Below are positions 1 through 8,218 of a stretch of 64,000 nt of DNA, in pieces. The first letter of the stretch is position 1, and the number at the start of each line of letters is the position of its first letter. The notes below the pieces were generated by a model that was not told where the DNA came from, ran no database searches, and worked only from the letters and a program-made list of their open reading frames with translations. The position numbers and the translations under genes were made by a program. Origin of the DNA: Lachnospiraceae bacterium (GTDB taxonomy: Bacteria; Bacillota; Clostridia; Lachnospirales; Lachnospiraceae); contig JAFLTG010000001.1 in the NCBI GenBank assembly GCA_022510545.1, positions 1 to 64,000 of the forward strand. The letters are read 5' to 3'.

Positions 1-419
1 AAAACAGAGAGGAAGAACTTACCCTCGGCGCATACATTGACATCTCCATGTTTATCAAGGTCGGAGATGGTGACTGGAACGCAGTTACGCAGTCAGGTGA
101 ACCAATAGAGGTAGTAATCGGAATACCGGATGAGTTACAAAGCGATGGCAGAACATTCTACATAGCACGCTGCCATGAAGGAGAGTATGCTCTTCTTAAT
201 GATATGGACACTGAAGCTGAAACCATCACGATTCAGACAGCGTTATTCTCCACATATGCCATTGTATACAGGCAGATACCCGGAGCAGACACAGATGCGT
301 CTTCCGGATTCTTCGCATCCCTTTCATGGATGTCAATAGCCTTATGGAGCCTGGGTATTCTGGTGATGATAGCACTCGCAGTCATACTGGTAGTCAGCAT
401 AAGACGCAAGCAAGAGTAA
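1..419 (+). CDS. C-terminal end of a membrane-anchored surface protein (5' partial)
   Basis: The frame is open from the first bases of the window, upstream of the ATG used by the ORF track, so this is the last ~139 residues of a longer protein. A beta-rich extracellular stretch ending in FSTYAIVY precedes a short linker, one hydrophobic helix (roughly SIALWSLGILVMIALAVILV) and a basic SIRRKQE tail, the usual stop-transfer arrangement of a surface protein held in the membrane. There is no LPXTG-like motif. The FSTYAIVY type of ending is common at the end of Ig-like or repeat surface proteins of Lachnospiraceae, but the functional part lies outside the window. No specific role can be given. Confidence 0.6.
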   Translation, partial: NREEELTLGAYIDISMFIKVGDGDWNAVTQSGEPIEVVIGIPDELQSDGRTFYIARCHEGEYALLNDMDTEAETITIQTALFSTYAIVYRQIPGADTDASSGFFASLSWMSIALWSLGILVMIALAVILVVSIRRKQE

Positions 420-475
420 ACTATCTCTTGAATAAGACATTAGTAACAGACGGACATATAAAATATCATGAATGT

Positions 476-503
476 AAAAGACCGTTCACTGTGACGGTCT
501 TTT
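476..503 (+). terminator. Rho-independent terminator after the surface protein
   Basis: A 10-bp perfect stem, AAAAGACCGT paired with ACGGTCTTTT, encloses an 8-nt loop and ends in a T-run. It lies about 57 bp after the stop codon. The A/T-rich stem ends let it work in both directions, so it may also stop the minus-strand toxin transcript. From 504 to 651 I see no gene, only a possible frameshifted tail of the toxin. Confidence 0.8.
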
Positions 504-651
504 ATTACTATAATTCAATCGAGTCGGAATTTCTAAGACCCATATCCATAAAGTAATACTTAAGCGGTGTGCCAATATATGATTTCCATTTAATGTCGTA
601 ACGGCTCGCCGCTTCAATCTAAATTTGATTGGTTCGCATAAAAGTTTATAA

Positions 652-1050
652 TCACAACCGGTAGTTCCGACATGCATTTTTTAGGATTGGATATCGTAAT
701 TTCTTGATAATACGGTATTCAGCTTGAAGCAATGCACGATATCTGACATTTTTTACTTTTTGAATATCAATATATGTATATAGTCCCTCTGGCACAGGAA
801 ACATATTATTGATATTAATGACAGCATAATTTTTGATTTTTATGAAATCTACACATTCATCCATCTTAGTATGTTTAGGTTTGAAGGAAGAAAGTGGAGC
901 AAAATAATTCATCCCGTTGACTTGGAGAATAATATCAATGTATTTTCTTTCATTTTGCTGTCTGGAACGTTTGTTGTGAAAAAAATGTGGTTCTATAGCA
1001 GAGAGATAATCAATGTATTGGGCATTGATTTCATAGAAGTGAATATTCAT
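652..1050 (-). CDS. ToxN/AbiQ-family type III toxin, probably C-terminally truncated
   Basis: From the chosen start the protein reads MNIHFYEINAQYIDYL and then has the family blocks NERKYIDIILQVNG, YFAPLSSFKPKH and INLNNM-like ININNMFPV. These match the ToxN/AbiQ endoribonuclease family of type III toxin-antitoxin systems, which cut AU-rich RNA and are inhibited by a repeated small RNA. The start at 1050 is preferred over the ORF-track start because AGAAAGGGA sits just upstream of it. The product is 132 aa, shorter than typical members (about 160-200 aa). The overlapping frame downstream reads CDYKLL, resembling the CDFKLLE-type ending of the family, which suggests a frameshift or small deletion. 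No tandem antitoxin repeats are visible upstream; the gene directly follows a GH4 gene. It may be a relic. Confidence 0.75.
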   Translation of the reverse strand: MNIHFYEINAQYIDYLSAIEPHFFHNKRSRQQNERKYIDIILQVNGMNYFAPLSSFKPKHTKMDECVDFIKIKNYAVININNMFPVPEGLYTYIDIQKVKNVRYRALLQAEYRIIKKLRYPILKNACRNYRL

Positions 1051-1079
1051 AGACAAATCCCTTTCTGATGTGAAAAAGA

Positions 1080-1100
1080 ATAGGGGCAGGAATTCTGCCC
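1080..1100 (-). terminator. Hairpin between the GH4 gene and toxN
   Basis: On the minus strand AGGGGCAG pairs with CTGCCCCT around a short loop and is followed by ATTCTTTTT. Type III systems normally carry a leaky terminator at this place, between antitoxin repeats and toxin. Here it may be that relic, or simply the terminator of the GH4 gene. Confidence 0.55.
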
Positions 1101-1146
1101 CTGATGTTATACTCGCATTCAGAGCAGCGAAACGCTCACTCATTAA

Positions 1147-2538
1147 CTAAAAATACTCCTCCAACTTAAAATAAGGTGCAATATACTTTTCCGTATTATA
1201 GCACATCTCCTTAAACAGCGCCATTAACTCATCCATCGACAACGCCCCACAAAGTGGCTGATTCGCAAACGCCGCATAAATCTTACCCAAATTCCGCTCC
1301 TTTATACCTTCATATGTCGTGTCAATATTAACGCAATTTCGATAAACTAAATTCGCTACAGCGGTAGGCAGTTCTTTTGATACAACCGGCTTAACCTGTC
1401 CGTTGGAAAAGACACAGTTAGTCTCAACTATACTCCCAAGCGGCATCTGGGGCATTTGTCCCATATTAGGCATATTGACATTTGATACAACAGTCTCATA
1501 TCCCATTATAGCCTTCATAAGCTGTACAGCCTCTTCATCCGACTTCACAACCGGAAACGTTTTTTTCCCTTCCGCCATTTCAATACTTTCGGAAATCAAC
1601 TCTGCCTGCTGTTTCTCACGAAAATCCACAGTAGTCAGCCCAAACTGCCAATTCTTCACGGTTTCAGGGTCTTTCAAATACCAAGTACACGGCATAAATT
1701 CTGCCAGATGCCTGTCTCCCGCAGCACCAAGAACACCATACTTCATATACAAATCCAGCTTGACCTTATTACCGTAGGCAAAAGTATCATACCGGAAAGC
1801 AAAGCGGTCTTCACCTTCATAATAACCTTCTTCATAAAACCGCTCAATAAATTCAGGAAGCAGCGAAAGCAAATCAATATCTCTATATCTGGCTTCTGTA
1901 ATCCATGTAAAATGATTGATTCCACAAGCATCAGTATAAATCTGCTTACGATTTACACTGATACCCTTAATCTCTTTTAACACACAAGTCAGAAAATCCT
2001 GCGCATGAAAAACCTCATGGCAGCAGCCAAAAGCCTTAATCTGAGGAAAAACATCATAAAGCGTCTTGGTGCATATACTCATCGGATTAGTAAAATTGAT
2101 AACCCAGGCATCAGGGCAGATATCCCTTATCTTGGACGCAAAATCCTCATAAATCGGCACAGTCCGCATAGCCCGCAGCACCCCTCCGGGTCCAACGGTA
2201 TCTCCCACAGACTGATACACCCCATACTTCTCCGGTGCATGCACATCAGAGCGCATCTCCTTAAAAGTTCCCGGCAAAATAGAAATAATCACGAAATCCG
2301 CACTCTCGAGGGCGTTTTCTATGTGCTCATATAATTTATATTCAAACTTGGATTTTGTTCGCTCATCTTGGTTTACATAACTTCCAATCCTGAGATTCCT
2401 CTCAGCCGCTTCCACATCAATATCATAAAGCGCAATCTCTCCGCCAAGGCCTTCTTCAACAGCCAGGTCCGCCATAAATTTCCGCGCCCACTGCTTAGAC
2501 CCGCCCCCGATATAAGCAATCTTTATCAAATCTCCCAT
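1147..2538 (-). CDS. GH4 family glycosidase, probable alpha-galacturonidase (LplD-like)
   Basis: This is a 463-aa member of glycoside hydrolase family 4, cytoplasmic enzymes that use NAD+ and a divalent metal (usually Mn2+) in an oxidation-elimination mechanism. Visible are the N-terminal dinucleotide-binding loop IGGGS (residues 10-14), NFTNPM (148-153), the metal-site tetrad CHEV (173-176) and the second metal ligand in INHFTW (around 209). The CHEV tetrad occurs in LplD-type alpha-galacturonidases and in some alpha-glucosidases, so the substrate is inferred from the tetrad and from the surrounding uronate genes. It would release galacturonate from alpha-linked oligomers inside the cell. 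The length is normal and there is no signal peptide. It lies just upstream of the toxin remnant on the same strand. Confidence 0.82.
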   Translation of the reverse strand: MGDLIKIAYIGGGSKQWARKFMADLAVEEGLGGEIALYDIDVEAAERNLRIGSYVNQDERTKSKFEYKLYEHIENALESADFVIISILPGTFKEMRSDVHAPEKYGVYQSVGDTVGPGGVLRAMRTVPIYEDFASKIRDICPDAWVINFTNPMSICTKTLYDVFPQIKAFGCCHEVFHAQDFLTCVLKEIKGISVNRKQIYTDACGINHFTWITEARYRDIDLLSLLPEFIERFYEEGYYEGEDRFAFRYDTFAYGNKVKLDLYMKYGVLGAAGDRHLAEFMPCTWYLKDPETVKNWQFGLTTVDFREKQQAELISESIEMAEGKKTFPVVKSDEEAVQLMKAIMGYETVVSNVNMPNMGQMPQMPLGSIVETNCVFSNGQVKPVVSKELPTAVANLVYRNCVNIDTTYEGIKERNLGKIYAAFANQPLCGALSMDELMALFKEMCYNTEKYIAPYFKLEEYF

Positions 2539-2604
2539 TTATGTAAATCTCCACATCGCTCTAAACTATTACTCAAACTTTCCCCCGTCAGTCAATTGTA
2601 ATAT

Positions 2605-3057
2605 TTAAAGTTCCGTCTTCATACAGATTGATTCATCCATACATTTATATTGTCCATAATTGGGTATGACTTTATAACCAATTTTTCTATATAATGCCAT
2701 AGCCGCTGCGAGTGGCTCGCCGGATTCCAATATGAAATACTTAAATCCTTTTTCACGAGCCCGTTCTTCCAGCATTTTCATGAGTTCAAGGGATATTCCC
2801 TGTCCACGATATTCTTTTTTCACGAATACTCTTTTTACCTCTGCATTTTCATTATCATATTTTTTAAAACTTGCGCTGCCTACAGGCACATCTTTGTCAT
2901 ACGCAATTACAACATCATGGATGTCATCTAATTTGTTATACGGAATATATTCAGCTCTATTTTCTTCACCGCCTACAAGTTCATTTAAAAAATCATCTAA
3001 TCCATGACACAACTCAATAAAATCCCGGCTGTTACCATCTGTATATTCAAATCTCAT
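2605..3057 (-). CDS. GNAT family N-acetyltransferase
   Basis: This is a 150-aa single-domain GNAT protein. The acetyl-CoA pyrophosphate loop is visible as RVFVKKEYRGQGISLELM, followed by the ALYRKIGYKVI segment that closes the fold. Such enzymes acetylate small amines, antibiotics or proteins, and the substrate cannot be read from the sequence. The start was moved from 3075 to the internal ATG at 3057 (MRFEYTDG) because AAAGGA lies about 7 nt upstream of it. It is transcribed in the same direction as the kinase at 3298-4386 but is separated from it by a large palindrome, so it is probably a separate unit. Confidence 0.8.
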   Translation of the reverse strand: MRFEYTDGNSRDFIELCHGLDDFLNELVGGEENRAEYIPYNKLDDIHDVVIAYDKDVPVGSASFKKYDNENAEVKRVFVKKEYRGQGISLELMKMLEERAREKGFKYFILESGEPLAAAMALYRKIGYKVIPNYGQYKCMDESICMKTEL

Positions 3058-3145
3058 AATGTAGTCCTTTCGCAAGTAAACTTCAGTTTATCTAACTAAC
3101 AACACAAATGTAAAAAAACTAAAACAATTATAGCTTCAACAACCA

Positions 3146-3284
3146 GGCTGGAGGCACATATATTACTACCCGAGGCCCTATGCAGACGCCGGTCCTTAGG
3201 CTGCGTATTTCAGCAGCCTTAGTACCGCTGCGTCGGAGTCGGAGCGCAAGCGTGCCTCGATTAGTAATATATGTGCCTCCAGCC
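3146..3284. repeat. Large near-palindromic element (~139 bp)
   Basis: A perfect 23-bp inverted repeat starts GGCTGGAGGCACATATATTA at 3146-3168 and returns at 3262-3284. In the same register, after a 2-bp mismatch, CGAGGC (3171-3176) pairs with GCCTCG (3254-3259). Inside, GACGC/GCGTC and a 14-bp stem with two mismatches (3191-3204 with 3213-3226) form a second nested hairpin. The whole interval could fold into a branched cruciform. It carries no open reading frame and fills the space between a kinase and a GNAT gene, both on the minus strand. A MITE-like element, a structured RNA or a terminator are all possible. Confidence 0.8.
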
Positions 3285-3297
3285 GTCTGTTTGGCCA

Positions 3298-4386
3298 CTA
3301 TCGTTTTATATCATAATTCATATTCATCAAATTCTTAATAGTCTCCACATCATCCGTAATATTCGCATCCCCACGTATCGTATGCTTAATCGCACTGCTT
3401 GCCACCGCAAAGTTAGCAATATCCATAGGCTTATAATTATGCATCATAGCATAAATCAGCCCGCTGGCAAAAGCATCTCCGCCGCCAACCCTGTCAAGGA
3501 TATTGAATGTAAACAACTTACTTTCAAAAGTATGATTTTCATACCACAAAAACGCCTTAAGGCTGTTCTCACTACCGCTGTGTGCGTAACGCACATGGCG
3601 TGCTATACATTTCAGATTAGGATACCTTGCAACAAAAGCCTGGAAAACCTCATCCTCCTGCTCATAACTTGGCTGCAGCGGAATACCATCCTTTACATCA
3701 CCCTTGCTGTGATCCTCTTCATCCTTCCAGAGATGATAAGGCTCAATTCCAAGCAGTACATCTACATATGGAAGACACTCCGTACAGAAATCCCTTGCCT
3801 CCTCCCAGCTCCAAAGCTTACTTCTGAAGTTTCCGTCAAAGCTGACCGTAAGTCCTTTTTCTTTGGCAATTTTTAAACAGTCCATAATAAGTTTCCGGCA
3901 GTTTTCCGAAAGGGCCGGAGTGATACCGCTAAGATGAAGCCATGTGAAACCGTCAAGCAGTTTATTTAAGTCAACCTGAGAAAAATCAAATTCTGAAATA
4001 GCGCTGTTTTTTCTGTCATATGTAACTTTGCTTGCACGGATTCCGTATCCGTTTTCCATATAATAGCTTCCAAGTCTATGTGTAGGTGTCTGCTCAGGCG
4101 TACTTAATATAACGGGAGTACAGTGTACGTCATTACTGCGCAGCATACGGATAGCACTTTTGCCCAAACTGTTGTTCGGTACTACGCTGAAGAAAGTACT
4201 GTCCACGCCCAGATTGGCAAGCGCAAGCGCGATATTAGCCTCGCTGCCGCCGTAGCTTGCCTCAAAACTGGAAGCCATACGTATTTTTTCATAGTTAGGG
4301 GGTGTCAAACGAAGCATTATCTCACCTATTGTTATAAATTTGTGAGTGGTGTCACTTCCTTTTAATAATGGATTTGCATGTTTCAT
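3298..4386 (-). CDS. kdgK: PfkB-family sugar kinase, probable 2-dehydro-3-deoxygluconate kinase (second copy)
   Basis: This is a 362-aa PfkB kinase. The N-terminal sugar-binding signature YGGSEANIALALANLG lies at residues 45-60, and the catalytic and anion-hole motif DRVGGGDAFASG at about 298-309 holds the catalytic Asp. These features, and similarity to the kinase at 4716-5813, support phosphorylation of KDG to KDPG in the cytoplasm. AGGAGG lies about 8 nt before the ATG. It is divergent from the kdgK-kdgA operon across a 329-bp spacer. Two KDG kinases back to back could reflect separate control, or this copy may prefer a related keto-deoxy sugar. The family call is firm; the substrate is inferred. 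Confidence 0.8.
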   Translation of the reverse strand: MKHANPLLKGSDTTHKFITIGEIMLRLTPPNYEKIRMASSFEASYGGSEANIALALANLGVDSTFFSVVPNNSLGKSAIRMLRSNDVHCTPVILSTPEQTPTHRLGSYYMENGYGIRASKVTYDRKNSAISEFDFSQVDLNKLLDGFTWLHLSGITPALSENCRKLIMDCLKIAKEKGLTVSFDGNFRSKLWSWEEARDFCTECLPYVDVLLGIEPYHLWKDEEDHSKGDVKDGIPLQPSYEQEDEVFQAFVARYPNLKCIARHVRYAHSGSENSLKAFLWYENHTFESKLFTFNILDRVGGGDAFASGLIYAMMHNYKPMDIANFAVASSAIKHTIRGDANITDDVETIKNLMNMNYDIKR

Positions 4387-4715
4387 TGGGTATCCTCCTG
4401 TTATTGTTTATTTTTATGACTCTGCCTCAGCCTGCAATTTGTGCCTAATGCCTAAATTTGCAGGTAAATTTATTCTCTGTTTGTAAAAAATGAAGATTAA
4501 AAAGCATCTCTTAAATACTATTTTAAACTGCTTTGGAAACTATTTCAACAAAACATCTTCCAAAGTTTAAAAATTTTTTAGTAAAAATTAGAAAAAATGA
4601 TTGAGAATATTACAGTTTCAAACTATAATAAAAATAGGTGGTTTTAAACGAGCCCTCCACTTATGAAAATAAAGGGCTAAACAAGAAAATCCGCAGAACA
4701 GGAGGAATTTAACAC
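4387..4715. other. Divergent intergenic region between the two KDG kinases
   Basis: No ORF is visible. It holds the AGGAGG ribosome site of the minus-strand kinase, an imperfect palindrome around 4432-4463 (CTGCAATTT ... AAATTTGCAG) in the minus-strand leader, an A/T-rich centre and the plus-strand promoter described separately. Control of the uronate genes probably acts here. Confidence 0.6.
4601..4629 (+). promoter_or_regulatory. Sigma-A-type promoter for kdgK-kdgA with possible operator
   Basis: TTGAGA and a perfect TATAAT are separated by 17 bp, about 86 bp upstream of the kinase ATG. An 11-bp perfect palindrome, AGTTTCAAACT (4614-4624), overlaps the spacer and the first base of the -10 box. 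That placement fits a repressor site, but no regulator gene is present in this locus to connect it with. Confidence 0.6.
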
Positions 4716-5813
4716 ATGAATTTAAACTTAAGACCGGAAAGTGAATGTAAGTTTGATGCAGTATCTCTGGGAGAGGTTATGCTGAGGCTGGACCCGGGCG
4801 AGGGAAGAATCCGTACAGCCAGATCTTTCAGAGCTTGGGAAGGCGGCGGAGAGTATAACGTAATCCGCGGTTTGAAAAAATGCTTTAAGATGAACACAGC
4901 AGTTATCACCGCTTTTGCTGATAACGAAGTTGGTATGCTGATGGAAGACTTTATTAATCAGGGCGGAGTTGATACTTCCCTGATAAAATGGATGAAAACC
5001 GACGGTATCGGACGTATCTGCCGTAACGGTATAAACTTTACTGAAAGAGGATACGGAATCAGAGGTGCAGTTGGATGTTCAGACCGTGCTAACACAGCTA
5101 TTTCCAAGGCTACACCTGAAGATTTTGATTTTGAATATATTTTTGGAGAACTGGGTGTTCGTTGGTTACATACCGGCGGAATTTACGCTGCTTTGTCAGA
5201 GCAGTCATGCGAAACTGTTTTAGCAGCTATCAAGACCGCTAAGAAATACGGCACAGTAATTTCTTATGACCTTAACTATCGTCCTTCAATGTGGAGTGCT
5301 ATCGGCGGACAGGCTAAGGCTCAGGAAGTAAATAAGGAAATTGCTCAGTACGTTGACGTTATGATCGGTAACGAAGAAGACTTCACAGCCTGCCTTGGCT
5401 TTGAAATCGAAGGAAATGACGAAAACCTTAAGACACTGAATCTTGACGGATACAAGAAGATGATCAATGAAGCAGCTAAGACTTATCCTAACTTCAAGGC
5501 AGTTGCTACCACACTTCGTCAGGTTAAGACTGCTACAGTTAATGACTGGAGTGCTATCTGCTGGGCAGACGGAGAAATCTATAAGGCAAAAGATTATAAT
5601 GGTCTGGAAATCATGGACCGTGTAGGCGGTGGTGATTCATTTGCATCAGGTCTTATCTTCGGTCTGATGACCACACAGGATGCTGAGCAGGCAGTTAACT
5701 ACGGCGCAGCTCACGGTGCACTTGCTATGACCACACCCGGTGACACCACAATGGCAAGCAGAAAAGAAGTTGAAGCTATTATGGGTGGCGCAGGTGCGAG
5801 AGTTCAAAGATAG
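4716..5813 (+). CDS. kdgK: 2-dehydro-3-deoxygluconate kinase
   Basis: This 365-aa PfkB kinase phosphorylates KDG to 2-keto-3-deoxy-6-phosphogluconate. The first signature region is WEGGGEYNVIRGL (around 41-53) and the C-terminal catalytic motif DRVGGGDSFASG lies at about 301-312. An AGGAGG site stands 8-9 nt before the ATG. The gene is followed after 28 bp by the KDPG aldolase with its own AGGAGG, so the pair makes a two-step operon from KDG to pyruvate and glyceraldehyde-3-phosphate. The function is well supported by the neighbour as well as the family. Confidence 0.9.
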   Translation: MNLNLRPESECKFDAVSLGEVMLRLDPGEGRIRTARSFRAWEGGGEYNVIRGLKKCFKMNTAVITAFADNEVGMLMEDFINQGGVDTSLIKWMKTDGIGRICRNGINFTERGYGIRGAVGCSDRANTAISKATPEDFDFEYIFGELGVRWLHTGGIYAALSEQSCETVLAAIKTAKKYGTVISYDLNYRPSMWSAIGGQAKAQEVNKEIAQYVDVMIGNEEDFTACLGFEIEGNDENLKTLNLDGYKKMINEAAKTYPNFKAVATTLRQVKTATVNDWSAICWADGEIYKAKDYNGLEIMDRVGGGDSFASGLIFGLMTTQDAEQAVNYGAAHGALAMTTPGDTTMASRKEVEAIMGGAGARVQR

Positions 5814-5841
5814 AAAATCGAGGGTATAGGAGGAAATAGAG

Positions 5842-6471
5842 ATGAGTAGTATTACAGACAGCATGAAAAGTTCAATTATCGTGCCGGTAGTAGTTATTGA
5901 GAACGCTAAAGATGCGGTTCCCACAGCTAAGGCTTTGCTTGCCGGCGGTATCAATGTAATGGAGATTACACTGCGTACGGCAGCTGCTATTGATTCAATC
6001 AAAAATGTTGCAGCTGAATGCCCTGATATGATAGTCGGAGTTGGTACGGTATTAAATCTCGACCAGGCAAAACAGGCGGTAGAAGCAGGAGCTAAATTCA
6101 TAGTTTCTCCCGGTTTTGATGAAGAAACCGTTAAGTGGTGCGTTGAAAAAGGTATTGATGTTGCACCCGGCTGTGTTACTCCTACTGAAATCATGGCAGC
6201 ACGCAAACTTGGTCTTAGAGTTGTTAAATTCTTCCCTGCTAATGTATATGGCGGCTTAAACGCTATCAAAAACCTGTCAGCTCCGTTTACGGATATGCAG
6301 TTCATACCTACAGGCGGCGTAAATACCGAGAATATTGCAGAATTTGTTGCAAATAAGGCAATTTTTGCAGTAGGCGGAAGCTGGGTATGTAAGAAAGACG
6401 ATATTTCCGCAGGAAATTTCGACAAGATTACAGAGCTTTGCAAAGAGGCGCGTAAGAACGCAGGAGCATAG
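5842..6471 (+). CDS. kdgA: KDPG/KHG aldolase
   Basis: This 209-aa class I aldolase splits KDPG into pyruvate and glyceraldehyde-3-phosphate. The Schiff-base lysine is K129 in VVKFFPAN and the general acid/base glutamate is E41 in MEITLRT; GVGTV near residue 66 and the PTGGVN phosphate loop further on are also typical. Length and start (AGGAGG upstream) are normal. It is the last gene of the kdgK-kdgA operon. The TAG stop codon is also the first base pair of a hairpin repeat (see 6471-6523). Confidence 0.93.
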   Translation: MSSITDSMKSSIIVPVVVIENAKDAVPTAKALLAGGINVMEITLRTAAAIDSIKNVAAECPDMIVGVGTVLNLDQAKQAVEAGAKFIVSPGFDEETVKWCVEKGIDVAPGCVTPTEIMAARKLGLRVVKFFPANVYGGLNAIKNLSAPFTDMQFIPTGGVNTENIAEFVANKAIFAVGGSWVCKKDDISAGNFDKITELCKEARKNAGA

Positions 6472-6523
6472 GGTGAAAACAAAGTTTTCACCCGCGAGTT
6501 TGGGGCTATGCCCCAAACATCGC
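6471..6523 (+). repeat. Double-hairpin repeat, copy A (after kdgA)
   Basis: The first hairpin is GGGTGAAAAC / GTTTTCACCC with a 3-nt loop; its first G is the last base of the kdgA stop codon. The second is GCGAGTTTGGGGC / GCCCCAAACATCGC with one bulged A. The second hairpin recurs at 15520-15549 and, on the other strand, at 18901-18929 with compensating stem changes. Confidence 0.8.
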
Positions 6524-6541
6524 AATTTATGAAGTAAATAA

Positions 6542-6577
6542 AAAGGAGCTGTCTGGTTTGGGCAGCTCCTTTATTAT
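6542..6577 (+). terminator. Terminator of the kdgK-kdgA operon
   Basis: AAGGAGCTG pairs with CAGCTCCTT and is followed by TATTATT. It sits between two convergent genes and may serve both strands. Confidence 0.8.
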
Positions 6578-6612
6578 TCTGCTTTTGATATTGCGTTGGT
6601 TTTATAACGGTA

Positions 6613-7251
6613 TTACGCCAACACTTTCTTAACAGCCGCCGCAATAGCGTCATCCTTGCAGTTTGCAAAGAAGTATTCCGAGAAGTGTTCTCCGCTTAAT
6701 GCGCCTTTAACCAGTTCCTGGTCAAGATTCTCAAGTATATAAACCATATCGGTATGTGTTACTTTCTTAACCTCATCAAGAATCTTCTTATTCCTTTGTT
6801 CCGGAACAACTCTTTCCTTCGGATATCCGCCGCCGCCCGGTGCACAGAATAATTTTTCAAATATGTAAGTGAGGTTCAGTTCACCGCCCCAGCCGAAGTT
6901 CTCTGCAAAGGGAAGGGCGATACAGTTACCGTCGTTTACCTGAGAGAAAAGGTATGCATCCAGCGGTGATTCAATATGACCGCAAAGCACCTGCGGGAAT
7001 GAGTTGCAGGCAAGCATAGCGCCCTCGCCGGTTCCACAGCCTGTGATTACGAAATCAGCAGCCTTGGAGTTGAGCAAAACTGCGGCAAGGATACCGTTCT
7101 GTACATATGTAAGCTGAGCTGCATCTTCGGCAGAATACATACCGTAGTTGAATACCTCATGACCCATTGGCTCTACAACTGATTTTAAAGTATTGCAGAC
7201 CATTTCATTCTTAGCGGCCTGACTATTTTCCATAATTAATGCTATTTTCAT
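6613..7251 (-). CDS. RpiB/LacAB-family sugar isomerase, possibly a DhuI-type uronate isomerase
   Basis: This 212-aa protein belongs to the RpiB/LacA/LacB isomerase family. The phosphate/sugar loop GCGTGEG lies at residues 71-77, followed by ACNSFPQV. Ordinary RpiB is about 150 aa; this protein carries an extra C-terminal part with WGGELNLTYIF and a helical tail. An RpiB-family enzyme of about this size, DhuI, isomerises 4-deoxy-5-keto-uronate in streptococcal glycosaminoglycan clusters. Here it is encoded directly downstream of kduI, so it may act on the same or a related uronate intermediate. The family call is strong, while the substrate is inferred. It is transcribed with kduI across a 21-bp gap. 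Confidence 0.7.
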   Translation of the reverse strand: MKIALIMENSQAAKNEMVCNTLKSVVEPMGHEVFNYGMYSAEDAAQLTYVQNGILAAVLLNSKAADFVITGCGTGEGAMLACNSFPQVLCGHIESPLDAYLFSQVNDGNCIALPFAENFGWGGELNLTYIFEKLFCAPGGGGYPKERVVPEQRNKKILDEVKKVTHTDMVYILENLDQELVKGALSGEHFSEYFFANCKDDAIAAAVKKVLA

Positions 7252-7272
7252 TTTAATAACCGTTCCTTTCTC

Positions 7273-8133
7273 TTACAACAAGTCCTTCATATCACAGCCG
7301 TCCATATCGTCAAAATCCTGATTCTCGCCGACCATACCCCAGATAAAGGTATACGCTTGTGTACCACATCCTGAGTGTATAGACCAGCTTGGTGAAATGA
7401 CAGCCTGTTCATTTCTCATAACAATATGGCGTGTTTCCGTAGGCTCACCCATATAGTGCATTACAATTGCGTCCTCAGGCATATCAAAGTAAAGATATAC
7501 TTCCATACGTCTGTCATGTGTATGGCAGGGCATTGTATTCCATACGCTGCCGGGCTCTAATTTAGTCATACCCATCTCTAACTGGCAGCTTTCCACCTGA
7601 CCGGGCAGGATGTACTTACAGATTGTTCTGTGGTTTGCACCTTCCAAAGAACCCAGTTCAACCTTGTTACTGTCTTTAACGATTACCACACCTTCAGCAG
7701 CCTCGCCTTCGGGTTTGATTAAAACCGTAGGGTAAGTCATATGTGCCGGTGCGCTGTTTAAATAAAACTTAGCAGGGTCTGACGGATTAGCACTCTCAAA
7801 GATAATCTCCTTAGAGCCCATTCCTATGTACATACCCTCTTTATGACCTACCTCATATACCTTGCCGTCAATCTTAATCTTACCGGCAGCACCGATATTG
7901 ATCACACCCAGCTCACGTCTTTCACAGAAATACTGAGCTCTGAGCTCATCACCTGCCGTAAGCTGTAAAGGCTTAACCGGTACTGCGGAGCCTGTGATTA
8001 TACGGTCAATATGGCTATATACTAATTTAATTTCATCCTTTTTAAAAAGATCATCAATTAAGAATTCTTCCCTTAAACGCTCTGTCGTATAGTGTTTAAC
8101 GTCCTTTGGTGAAGCGGCTGTCCTTAATTCCAT
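7273..8133 (-). CDS. kduI: 5-dehydro-4-deoxy-D-glucuronate isomerase
   Basis: KduI converts 4-deoxy-L-threo-5-hexosulose uronate, the product released from unsaturated galacturonides, into 3-deoxy-D-glycero-2,5-hexodiulosonate. The cupin metal ligands are visible in PCHTHDRRMEVYLYFD (two His and the Glu, around residues 204-211 from this start) and the later His in SWSIHSGCG. The start was moved three codons in, to 8133 (MELRTAA), because AAAGGA lies at the right distance from that ATG and abuts the upstream one. It lies between uxaC and the RpiB-like gene on the minus strand, a gene order that fits pectin breakdown. Confidence 0.9.
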   Translation of the reverse strand: MELRTAASPKDVKHYTTERLREEFLIDDLFKKDEIKLVYSHIDRIITGSAVPVKPLQLTAGDELRAQYFCERRELGVINIGAAGKIKIDGKVYEVGHKEGMYIGMGSKEIIFESANPSDPAKFYLNSAPAHMTYPTVLIKPEGEAAEGVVIVKDSNKVELGSLEGANHRTICKYILPGQVESCQLEMGMTKLEPGSVWNTMPCHTHDRRMEVYLYFDMPEDAIVMHYMGEPTETRHIVMRNEQAVISPSWSIHSGCGTQAYTFIWGMVGENQDFDDMDGCDMKDLL

Positions 8134-8218
8134 GTTTGTCATCCTTTCTTTAACTTATAATATTTAAAAAATCTTTTATTTACTTAAAAATTATGCCTAC
8201 AGTACTTCGTTATGATTA

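Noticed and set aside
4432-4463. Palindrome CTGCAATTT...AAATTTGCAG as a fourth copy of the covarying hairpin repeat
   Set aside because: It resembles the family in shape only. The inner stem does not pair and it does not start at a stop codon.
5646-6668. 340-aa antisense ORF across kdgA
   Set aside because: It is the shadow of the kdgK/kdgA frames, with no ribosome site and no recognisable domain.
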